The notes under the pieces: generated by a model
What the model was told of the DNA's origin: nothing
Databases searched by the model: none
What the model saw: only the letters and a program-made list of their open reading frames with translations
Made by a program: the position numbers and the translations under genes
Part shown: in pieces, positions 1-6,794 of the stretch
How positions within the stretch are numbered: the first letter of the stretch is position 1
How the letters are laid out: every line of letters begins with the position of its first letter
NCBI RefSeq assembly: GCF_001507435.1
Contig: NZ_LMWH01000266.1
Coordinates: 124,001-188,000, forward strand
Direction: 5' to 3'
Source of the DNA: Streptomyces sp. NRRL F-5122
GTDB lineage: Bacteria > Actinomycetota > Actinomycetes > Streptomycetales > Streptomycetaceae
DNA length: 64,000 nt

Positions 1-895
1 CCTGGAGCTTCTTCGAGCCGACCAGGTCCTTGATCTTGGCGATCACCTTCTCCGGGCCGACCGTGAAGGGCAGCTCGGTGACGACCAGGCCCTTGCGGCG
101 GGCGGTCACGGTCTCCACCGACACCGTGGCGCGGATCTTGAAGGTGCCCCGGCCCGTCTCGTAGGCGTCGCGGACGCCGGCGAGGCCGACGATCCGGCCG
201 CCGGTGGGCAGGTCGGGCCCGGGGACGTGCTTCATCAGGGTGTCGAGATCCGCGTTCGGGTGGCGGATGAGGTGGCGGGCGGCCGCGATGACCTCGCCGA
301 GGTTGTGCGGCGGCATGTTCGTGGCCATACCGACCGCGATGCCCGACGCGCCGTTCACCAGGAGGTTCGGGAAGGCGGCCGGCAGGGCCTCGGGCTCCCG
401 CTCCTGGCCGTCGTAGTTGGGTACGAAGTCGACCGTGTCCTCGTCGATCGACTCGGTCATCAGGCCTGTCGCCTCGGCCATGCGGCATTCGGTGTACCGC
501 ATGGCGGCCGGCGGGTCGTCGTTCCCGAGCGAGCCGAAGTTGCCGTGGCCGTCGACCAGGGGCACGCGCATCGAGAAGGGCTGGGCCATGCGCACCAGGG
601 CGTCGTAGATCGACGCGTCACCGTGCGGGTGCAGCTTACCCATGACCTCGCCGACGACACGGGCGCACTTCACATAGCCGCGGTCGGGGCGTACGCCCAT
701 CTCGTTCATCTGGTAGACGATCCGGCGGTGCACCGGCTTGAGGCCGTCGCGCGCGTCCGGCAGGGCCCGGGAGTAGATCACCGAGTACGCGTACTCCAGG
801 AAGGAGCCCTGCATTTCGTCCACGACGTCGATGTCGAGGATCTTCTCCTCGTACGCGTCTTCGGGCGGCGGGGTCTTCGTGCTGCGGCGGGCCAT
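1..895 (-). CDS. parC: DNA topoisomerase IV subunit A (ParC/GyrA family), 5' part
   Basis: Type IIA topoisomerase A subunit, which breaks and rejoins DNA; in Streptomyces a topoisomerase IV subunit of this type decatenates chromosomes. The first ~298 codons are present and the rest lies beyond base 1. The breakage-reunion domain begins near residue 30 ([16 protein letters not shown]) and carries the HPHGD motif. The catalytic tyrosine in the AMRYTE motif is at about residue 134. The short N-terminus starting [10 protein letters not shown] is more like actinobacterial ParC than GyrA. The ATG at 895 has a GGAG-like ribosome site upstream. It is divergent from the M16 gene pair across a 333-base gap. 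GyrA is the alternative, less likely because no gyrB neighbour or long GyrA-type N-terminus is seen. Confidence 0.9.
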   Translation of the reverse strand, partial: MARRSTKTPPPEDAYEEKILDIDVVDEMQGSFLEYAYSVIYSRALPDARDGLKPVHRRIVYQMNEMGVRPDRGYVKCARVVGEVMGKLHPHGDASIYDALVRMAQPFSMRVPLVDGHGNFGSLGNDDPPAAMRYTECRMAEATGLMTESIDEDTVDFVPNYDGQEREPEALPAAFPNLLVNGASGIAVGMATNMPPHNLGEVIAAARHLIRHPNADLDTLMKHVPGPDLPTGGRIVGLAGVRDAYETGRGTFKIRATVSVETVTARRKGLVVTELPFTVGPEKVIAKIKDLVGSKKLQ

Positions 896-1228
896 TGCTG
901 CCGGCTCCTTCACAGTCTGTGCTGGGCATGGACGTGTCTGACGCCGACCATTGTGGACTGCCGCGGTGACAACGCCGACCAGTACCCGTCCCCAAGGCCC
1001 TTCGACGCGGGCGAAGGAGGTCCCGGCGACCCCGTCGCGGGGTTCGCGCGGTGCCCGCGCCGCGTGCGTCAACCGCGCGTTCCGTCGTCCACCTCCCGTA
1101 ATCACGGTCTCGCTCTGGGCGTACGCCGCCCGGGAACTTGTCCACTTGCGTGCGCGCTTGCATACAGTGACAGCACCGGCAGGAAACCGCGGTTTTCCGC
1201 GACAGCTTCCGCGAGCGAAGGGACGTAC
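896..1228. other. Divergent intergenic region, parC / M16 peptidase
   Basis: This 333-base non-coding stretch separates two divergent genes. The only promoter-like signal I can defend is a TACAGT -10 box at 1163-1168 facing the M16 genes. The AAGGGA ribosome site for the M16 gene lies at 1218-1223. Nothing else was recognised. Confidence 0.5.
1138..1168 (+). promoter_or_regulatory. Candidate promoter for the M16 operon
   Basis: TTGTCC at 1138-1143 and TACAGT at 1163-1168 are separated by 19 bases, a rather long spacer for a HrdB-type promoter. The -10 box is good and the -35 box is partial. The transcript would have a leader of about 55 bases. Confidence 0.35.
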
Positions 1229-2581
1229 ATGCCCATGGGTCACACGGCCACAGCCGAGGCAGGCTCCGGGGGCCTGACAGCGACCGAGCACCGCCTGGCC
1301 AACGGGCTGCGCGTGGTGCTCTCCGAGGACCATCTGACCCCGGTCGCGGCGGTGTGCCTCTGGTACGACGTCGGCTCGCGCCACGAGGTCGCGGGCCGGA
1401 CCGGTCTCGCCCACCTCTTCGAGCACCTGATGTTCCAGGGCTCCGCCCAGGTCAAGGGGAACGGCCACTTCGAGCTGGTGCAGGGCGCCGGCGGGTCGCT
1501 GAACGGCACCACCAGCTTCGAGCGCACGAACTACTTCGAGACCATGCCGGCCCATCAGCTGGAGCTCGCCCTCTGGCTCGAGGCCGACCGCATGGGCTCG
1601 CTGCTCGCCGCGCTCGACGACGAGTCCATGGAGAACCAGCGGGACGTCGTGAAGAACGAGCGCCGCCAGCGCTACGACAACGTCCCCTACGGCACCGCCT
1701 TCGAGCGGCTGACGGCACTCGCCTATCCGGAGGGCCACCCGTACCACCACACGCCGATCGGGTCGATGGCGGACCTGGACGCGGCCACGCTGGAGGACGC
1801 GCGCGCCTTCTTCCGCACGTACTACGCGCCCAACAACGCGGTCCTGTCCGTCGTCGGCGACATCGACCCCGAGCAGACGCTCGCCTGGATCGAGAAGTAC
1901 TTCGGGTCCATCGCGTCCCACGACGGCAAGCCCGAGCCGCGCGACGGGTCGCTGCCCGAGGTCATGGGCCGGGAGCTGCGCGAGGTGATCGAGGAGGAGG
2001 TTCCGGCGCGCGCCCTGATGGCCGCCTACCGGCTGCCGGAGGACGGCACGCGGACGTGCGACGCGGCGGACCTGGCCCTCACCGTCCTCGGCGGCGGGGA
2101 GTCCTCCCGCCTCTACAACCGGCTGGTACGCCGCGACCGCACCGCCGTCGCGGCCGGGTTCGGCCTGCTGCGGCTGGCCGGGGCGCCGTCCCTGGGCTGG
2201 CTGGACGTGAAGACCTCGGGCGACGTCGAGGTGCCGGTCATCGAGGCCGCGATCGACGAGGAGCTCGCCCGGTTCGCCGAGGAGGGACCCACGGCGGAGG
2301 AAATGGAGCGCGCCCAGGCCCAGTTGGAGCGCGAGTGGCTGGACCGGCTCGGCACGGTCGCGGGCCGCGCCGACGAACTGTGCCGGTACGCCGTCCTGTT
2401 CGGTGACCCGCAGCTCGCCCTGACCGCCGTCCGGCGCGTGCTCGAGATCACGCCCGAGGAGGTGCAGGAGGTCGCCAAGGCCCGGCTGCGCCCCGACAAC
2501 CGCGCCGTGCTCGTGTACGAGCCGGCCGAGGCCCCGGAGACCGCCGAGACCACCGACGAGAACGAGGAGTCGGCGAAGTGA
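1229..2581 (+). CDS. M16 family zinc metallopeptidase, catalytic subunit
   Basis: This 450-residue protein of the pitrilysin/processing-peptidase-like M16B group degrades or processes peptides. The inverted zinc motif HLFEH lies at residues 62-66, with a likely third ligand Glu near residue 144 (KNERRQ). A C-terminal M16 inactive-type domain follows. The ATG at 1229 is preferred because AAGGGA sits 5 bases upstream; a second in-frame ATG at 1235 is possible. A longer upstream open frame runs antisense to parC and has no ribosome site, so it was not used. The stop overlaps the GTG of the next gene by 4 bases (GTGA), so the two are translationally coupled and probably form a heterodimer. Confidence 0.9.
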   Translation: MPMGHTATAEAGSGGLTATEHRLANGLRVVLSEDHLTPVAAVCLWYDVGSRHEVAGRTGLAHLFEHLMFQGSAQVKGNGHFELVQGAGGSLNGTTSFERTNYFETMPAHQLELALWLEADRMGSLLAALDDESMENQRDVVKNERRQRYDNVPYGTAFERLTALAYPEGHPYHHTPIGSMADLDAATLEDARAFFRTYYAPNNAVLSVVGDIDPEQTLAWIEKYFGSIASHDGKPEPRDGSLPEVMGRELREVIEEEVPARALMAAYRLPEDGTRTCDAADLALTVLGGGESSRLYNRLVRRDRTAVAAGFGLLRLAGAPSLGWLDVKTSGDVEVPVIEAAIDEELARFAEEGPTAEEMERAQAQLEREWLDRLGTVAGRADELCRYAVLFGDPQLALTAVRRVLEITPEEVQEVAKARLRPDNRAVLVYEPAEAPETAETTDENEESAK

Positions 2582-3966
2582 CCGAGCTTGCGACCATGCA
2601 GTTCCACCCGCAGCCCCAGGCCGGTGAGGCCAAGCCCTGGGCGTTCCCGGCGCCCGAGCGTGCGACGCTCGACAACGGCCTGACCGTGCTGCGCTGCCAC
2701 CGCCCCGGCCAGCAGGTGGTCGCCGTCGAGGTACTCCTCGACGCGCCGCTGGACGCCGAGCCCGCCGGTCTCGACGGCGTCGCCACGATCATGGCGCGCG
2801 CCTTCTCCGAGGGCACCGACAAGCACTCCGCCGAGGAGTTCGCCGCCGAGCTGGAGCGCTGCGGCGCCACCCTCGACGCGCACGCCGACCACCCCGGCGT
2901 CCGGCTCTCCCTCGAGGTGCCGGTCTCCCGCCTGGCCAAGGCACTCGGGCTGCTGGCCGACGCCCTGAGGGCGCCGGCGTTCGCGGACAGCGAGGTGGAG
3001 CGCCTGGTGCGCAACCGCCTCGACGAGATCCCGCACGAGATGGCGAACCCGGCCCGCCGCGCCGCCAAGGAGCTCTCCAAGGAGCTGTTCCCGGCGTCCT
3101 CGCGCATGTCGCGTCCGCGCCAGGGCACCGAGGAGACGGTCGAGGACATCGACTCCGCCGCGGTCCGCGCCTTCTACGAGCGCCATGTGCGCCCGGCGAC
3201 GGCCACCGCCGTCGTGGTCGGCGATCTGACCGGCATCGACCTCGACGAGCTCCTCGGCGAGACGCTCGGCGCCTGGACGGGCTCGCCGGCCGCACCCCGC
3301 CCCGTCCCCCCGGTGACGGCCGACGACACCGGCCGCGTGATCATCGTGGACCGTCCCGGAGCCGTTCAGACGCAGCTGCTGATCGGCCGCATCGGTGCCG
3401 ACCGCCACGATCGTGTGTGGCCCGCTCAGGTGCTCGGCACGTACTGCCTCGGCGGCACCCTCACCTCCCGCCTGGACCGGGTCCTGCGCGAGGAGAAGGG
3501 CTACACCTACGGAGTGCGCGCGTTCGGGCAGGTGCTGCGGTCCGCGCCGGACGGCACGGGCGCGGCGATGCTCGCCATCAGCGGCTCCGTCGACACGCCG
3601 AACACGGGACCGGCGCTGGACGACCTCTGGAAGGTGCTCCGCACGCTCGCCGCCGAGGGTCTGACCGACGCGGAGCGCGATGTCGCGGTGCAGAACCTCG
3701 TGGGAGTGGCACCGCTCAAGTTCGAGACCGCGGCCGCAGTCGCGAGCTCGCTCGCCGACCAGGTGGAGCAGCACCTTCCGGACGACTACCAGGCGACGCT
3801 GTATCAGGCGCTCGCCGCGACGGGGACGGTGGAGGCCACGGCAGCCGTCGTGAACGCGTTCCCGGTGAACCGGCTCGTGACCGTCCTGGTGGGCGACGCC
3901 GCGCAGATCGAGGAACCCGTCAAGGCGCTCGGAATCGGCGAAGTGAGCGTGGTGGCGGCCGAGTAG
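2578..3966 (+). CDS. M16 family peptidase, non-catalytic partner subunit
   Basis: This 462-residue M16 homologue has no HxxEH zinc motif and is therefore likely inactive on its own. It keeps the substrate-binding segment LREEKGYTYG (tyrosines near residues 309-311), the Arg/Tyr region typical of the non-zinc subunit in two-subunit M16B peptidases. It starts at GTG 2578, overlapping the previous stop, and is followed by a strong hairpin terminator. A complex with the upstream zinc subunit is inferred from family knowledge and the coupling. Confidence 0.88.
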   Translation: MTELATMQFHPQPQAGEAKPWAFPAPERATLDNGLTVLRCHRPGQQVVAVEVLLDAPLDAEPAGLDGVATIMARAFSEGTDKHSAEEFAAELERCGATLDAHADHPGVRLSLEVPVSRLAKALGLLADALRAPAFADSEVERLVRNRLDEIPHEMANPARRAAKELSKELFPASSRMSRPRQGTEETVEDIDSAAVRAFYERHVRPATATAVVVGDLTGIDLDELLGETLGAWTGSPAAPRPVPPVTADDTGRVIIVDRPGAVQTQLLIGRIGADRHDRVWPAQVLGTYCLGGTLTSRLDRVLREEKGYTYGVRAFGQVLRSAPDGTGAAMLAISGSVDTPNTGPALDDLWKVLRTLAAEGLTDAERDVAVQNLVGVAPLKFETAAAVASSLADQVEQHLPDDYQATLYQALAATGTVEATAAVVNAFPVNRLVTVLVGDAAQIEEPVKALGIGEVSVVAAE

Positions 3967-4051
3967 GCGGACGCCTCGCGCCCGCAGGACCAAAGTCCGT
4001 GCGCGCGGGAAGCCGTTGAGGTCGCCTCGCACGTCGGGCGCGGCTTCGGTG

Positions 4052-4083
4052 GGGGCCCCGGTGATTTCGGTCACCGGGGCCCC
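4052..4083 (+). terminator. Rho-independent-type hairpin after the M16 operon
   Basis: A perfect 13-bp stem (GGGGCCCCGGTGA at 4052-4064 with its complement at 4071-4083) encloses a 6-base loop TTTCGG. It lies 85 bases after the M16 stop. There is no U-tract, which is usual in Streptomyces. Confidence 0.75.
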
Positions 4084-4161
4084 GCCTCTTGGGCTTTGTC
4101 CGTATTGCCACAGAGACGGACGCTCTGCCCTGTGGGATGCGCTACAAACCCTCTGATCGGT

Positions 4162-4191
4162 TTGCCGATCGAAACAGGGCCCTCTTAGCGT
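4162..4191 (+). promoter_or_regulatory. Promoter for the riboswitch and M23 peptidase
   Basis: TTGCCG at 4162-4167 and TAGCGT at 4186-4191 are separated by 18 bases, close to a HrdB-type promoter. Predicted transcription start is near 4198, just before the riboswitch, giving a leader of about 260 bases. Confidence 0.55.
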
Positions 4192-4234
4192 CATCCGGGC
4201 TGTCCGTCAGGCACTGCGCCGCATCCGCGGCACC

Positions 4235-4440
4235 GGACAGCCATCGCCGAGTCCCCGTACGGCGCGAGCCAGGGGAGCCGGGGACCCACCCTCCTGTGCC
4301 GCCTTCGTGGCCGGAGGGGCCCGCTGCCGCCGTCCTTGTGGCCGGAGCGGGCCCGATCCCTGGGGTGAATCGGGCGTGCAGCCCGTAGGAGACCTTCCTG
4401 CTCCGAACCCGTCAGCTAACCCGGTAGGCGAGAGGGAAGG
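4235..4440 (+). ncRNA. Cyclic di-AMP riboswitch (ydaO-yuaA class)
   Basis: The leader has the conserved blocks of this class in order: an early ...CCAGGGGAGCCGGGGACCC block near 4268-4290, CCCTGGGGTGAATCGG near 4359, the CGTAGG element near 4385, and ACCTTCCTGCTCCGAACCC followed by CAGCTAACCCGGTAGGC near 4392-4428. In Streptomyces this class is known ahead of cell-wall hydrolase genes such as rpfA, where c-di-AMP lowers expression. The boundaries are approximate. The element ends directly at the purine-rich ribosome site (GAGGGAAGGAAAGGA) of the M23 gene, so control could act on transcript completion or on translation. Confidence 0.9.
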
Positions 4441-4458
4441 AAAGGACCAGCCACACAC

Positions 4459-5211
4459 ATGGCGTTCACCTGCGCCACCGGGAAGCACCGCCGTCCGAGC
4501 CGCGTGAAGCGCACGACCACGAACGCCGTGGGCGTCGCCGCGCTCACCACCACCGGCGTCATCGGTGCCCTGGCAGCTCCGGCGTTCGCCGCCGGCACCC
4601 CTGTCGAGCAGACCGGACTGATCCGGGCCGTCAGCATGGGCGACGAGGTCGCCGCGAAGATCGACGCCCAGGCCGCCGCCCAGAAGCAGGCCGCCGAGCT
4701 GAAGAAGGCCGAGGAGGCCGCCCGCAAGCGTGCCGCGGAGAAGGCGGCACAGGAGCGCGCGGCCAAGGTGCGCGCCGCCCGTGAGGCCGAGCGCCGGCGT
4801 CTGAACGCCTTCGTGGCGCCGATCTTCCACTCCTACGTCTCCACCGGGTACAAGACCGGCGGCTCCCTGTGGTCCTCCGGTTCGCACACCGGCATCGACT
4901 TCCACGCCGCCAGCGGTACGCCCGTGCACGCGGTCGGCTCCGGCACGGTCGTCGAGACGGGCTGGGGCGGTGCATACGGCAACCAGATCGTCATCAGGAT
5001 GAACGACGGCACCTACACGCAGTACGGCCATCTGTCGTCCATCGGGGTCTCCGCGGGCCAGCGGGTCACTCCCGGCCAGCCGATAGCCCTCTCCGGGGCC
5101 ACCGGCAACGTCACCGGTCCGCACCTCCACTTCGAGGCCCGTACGTCCCCGGAGTACGGCTCGGACATGGACCCCGTCGCGTATCTGCGCGCTCACGGTG
5201 TGAACGTCTGA
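4459..5211 (+). CDS. Secreted M23 (LytM-type) peptidoglycan peptidase
   Basis: This 250-residue exported protein is predicted to cut peptide cross-links in peptidoglycan. A twin-basic N-terminus and hydrophobic segment end in a probable signal-peptidase site after APAFA (~residue 44). Residues ~60-115 are an Ala/Lys/Glu-rich coiled coil. The LytM domain covers ~130-245 with the zinc residues of HTGID (His143, Asp147) and HLHF (His222, His224), so it should be catalytically competent. The start at 4459 follows a strong purine-rich ribosome site. The c-di-AMP riboswitch upstream suggests hydrolase output is tied to c-di-AMP and thus to osmotic or potassium status. An 18-bp terminator follows. 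Confidence 0.92.
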   Translation: MAFTCATGKHRRPSRVKRTTTNAVGVAALTTTGVIGALAAPAFAAGTPVEQTGLIRAVSMGDEVAAKIDAQAAAQKQAAELKKAEEAARKRAAEKAAQERAAKVRAAREAERRRLNAFVAPIFHSYVSTGYKTGGSLWSSGSHTGIDFHAASGTPVHAVGSGTVVETGWGGAYGNQIVIRMNDGTYTQYGHLSSIGVSAGQRVTPGQPIALSGATGNVTGPHLHFEARTSPEYGSDMDPVAYLRAHGVNV

Positions 5212-5257
5212 CGATCCGCCTTCGGGATCCGACGGTCCGCCTCCGGGAGGCGCACAT

Positions 5258-5302
5258 GAAACGAGGACGGCCCCGGCTCCGAGTCGGGGCCGTCCTCGTT
5301 TC
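5258..5302 (+). terminator. Terminator after the M23 gene
   Basis: A perfect 18-bp inverted repeat (GAAACGAGGACGGCCCCG at 5258-5275, complement at 5285-5302) has a 9-base loop. It lies 47 bases beyond the M23 stop. Confidence 0.85.
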
Positions 5303-5370
5303 GAACGACTGTCTGTCCAAAAAATATCCATGGATTCCGGCCCGCCGTCGGAAATTGCGAAGCGCTGCAA

Positions 5371-5376
5371 TAGAGT
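5371..5376 (+). promoter_or_regulatory. Candidate -10 box for the GntR regulator
   Basis: TAGAGT lies 56 bases before the GntR ATG. No convincing -35 box is present at 17-18 bases. The same hexamer occurs upstream of two genes in the polysaccharide locus (50311 and 60964). Confidence 0.35.
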
Positions 5377-5432
5377 CGGGTGAACACACGTCAGCCGACG
5401 ACGTTTCGCGGTGATTAAGGCGGAGGTCGGAC

Positions 5433-6119
5433 ATGCGTATTCCGGCGCACTCGGTATGCACGGCGATCCGTGACGACATCGTCTCCGGTGTCCACGAGCG
5501 CGGCAGCCGGCTCACCGAGGAGCTTCTCGCGCGCCGGTACGGAGTCTCCCGTGTCCCCGTGCGGGAGGCGCTGCGGACGCTGGAGGCCGAGGGCTTCGTC
5601 GTCACCCGCAGGCACGCGGGCGCCTGTGTGGCGGAGCCCACCGAGCAGGAGGGCGCGGATCTGCTGGACATGCGGATGCTGCTCGAGCCGCTCGGCGCCG
5701 CGAAGGCCGCCCAGCGCCGCTCGGAGGCCCATCTCAAGGTGCTGCGCGGTCTGGTCAGGCTGGGCCAGGAGCGGGCCAGGACGGGCGGCAGCGAGGACCT
5801 GCGCTCCCTGGGCGGCTGGTTCCACGAGACGCTCGCACAGGCCTGCGGCAGCCCCGCGCTGACGTCCACGCTCGCCCAGTTGCGGCACAAGATCGCCTGG
5901 ATGTACACGGTCGAGGCGCCGCTGAGCCCCGTGGAGTCCTGGGCGGAGCACGGCGGCATCGTGGACGCGGTCGCCCGCGGGGACGGCGAGCGGGCGCGGG
6001 CCGTCATGGCGGTGCACACCGAGCGTGCGACCGCGGCGCACCGGCTTCGCCTTCCCGGGTCCGTGAGCGGTGTGAGGACCTCGCAACATGCCGTAAACAT
6101 GTCAGGGCTGCGGCATTAA
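5433..6119 (+). CDS. GntR family transcriptional regulator, FCD subfamily
   Basis: This 228-residue DNA-binding regulator has an N-terminal winged helix at ~5-70 (the segment RRYGVSRVPVREALRTLE is the recognition part). It is followed by an all-helical FCD effector domain at ~80-215 that usually binds a carboxylic acid, often with a metal. ATG 5433 has GGAGG at 5422-5426. No operon partner is adjacent, so the effector and targets cannot be read from context. The stop is followed by a non-coding stretch before the convergent HPr gene. Confidence 0.85.
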   Translation: MRIPAHSVCTAIRDDIVSGVHERGSRLTEELLARRYGVSRVPVREALRTLEAEGFVVTRRHAGACVAEPTEQEGADLLDMRMLLEPLGAAKAAQRRSEAHLKVLRGLVRLGQERARTGGSEDLRSLGGWFHETLAQACGSPALTSTLAQLRHKIAWMYTVEAPLSPVESWAEHGGIVDAVARGDGERARAVMAVHTERATAAHRLRLPGSVSGVRTSQHAVNMSGLRH

Positions 6120-6297
6120 CACGGGCACCGTATACAAAGAGGGATATCGGCCTGAGACTTATTTTCCGCTGCCCTTGTTCCCGCATGCGCGGGAAAACCG
6201 GTGCGCACGATTTTCCGTGCCGTGCGGGGTTATTTTCCATGGGCTCCGGAATTCCCGCACGAGCGCGGAGCGGGTCGCCCTCGACGACCGGAAAAGC

Positions 6298-6336
6298 GCG
6301 GAGCCGCGTCCGCCCGCATGGCGGACGCGGCTCCGC
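6298..6336 (-). terminator. Terminator after ptsH
   Basis: A perfect 17-bp inverted repeat (GCGGAGCCGCGTCCGCC at 6298-6314, complement 6320-6336) has a 5-base loop. It lies 22 bases past the ptsH stop on the minus strand and could also stop readthrough from the GntR gene. Confidence 0.8.
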
Positions 6337-6357
6337 CGCGTGGTGGTACCCGAAGGG

Positions 6358-6639
6358 TCAGACGGTCTCGGGAAGCTCCTCGAGACCCTCCGCGACCAGC
6401 TTGGCCAGGCGGTCGAGTGCGGCGTCGGCGCCTTCCGCGTCGGAGGCGAGCACGATCTCCTCGCCGCCCTGGGCGCCGAGGCCGAGGACGGCCAGCATGG
6501 ACCTGGCGTTGACCGGGTCGCTGCCCGCCTTGGCGATGGTCACGGGGATCCCGGATGCCGTGGCTGCCCGGACGAAGATGGAGGCGGGGCGGGCGTGGAG
6601 ACCCTCGGCCCAGCCGACGTTGACGCGGCGCTCAGCCAT
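6358..6639 (-). CDS. ptsH: HPr, phosphocarrier protein of the PTS
   Basis: This 93-residue cytoplasmic phosphocarrier passes phosphate from Enzyme I to sugar-specific EIIA proteins. His15 in GLHARPAS is the phosphorylation site. A serine at residue 47 (NARSM) sits where the regulatory Ser46 of Firmicute HPr lies. The length is normal for the family. ATG 6639 begins MAERRV; an extension upstream would add an unrelated N-terminus. There is no ptsI or EII gene in the window, so HPr stands alone here, as is known in Streptomyces. Confidence 0.93.
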   Translation of the reverse strand: MAERRVNVGWAEGLHARPASIFVRAATASGIPVTIAKAGSDPVNARSMLAVLGLGAQGGEEIVLASDAEGADAALDRLAKLVAEGLEELPETV

Positions 6640-6794
6640 GTGATGCTGCCCTTCAGGTGTTTCAGGTTGTCTAGACCAGTGTTCCACAGGTGAAGCGTGC
6701 CCAGGAAGGGGCGGCGGTCCATCCCGCCGGCCCCGGCTCGGTTCCCTCAGCCTGCATCGCGCCCCTGTCCGATGCGAGCCTTACTCTGGGGCGC

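Noticed and set aside
2113-4194. Long open frame on the minus strand across the M16 pair
   Set aside because: It is antisense to two genes with intact motifs, its composition is typical of a mirror frame in GC-rich DNA (Arg/Gly/Ala/His-rich), and no ribosome site precedes it.
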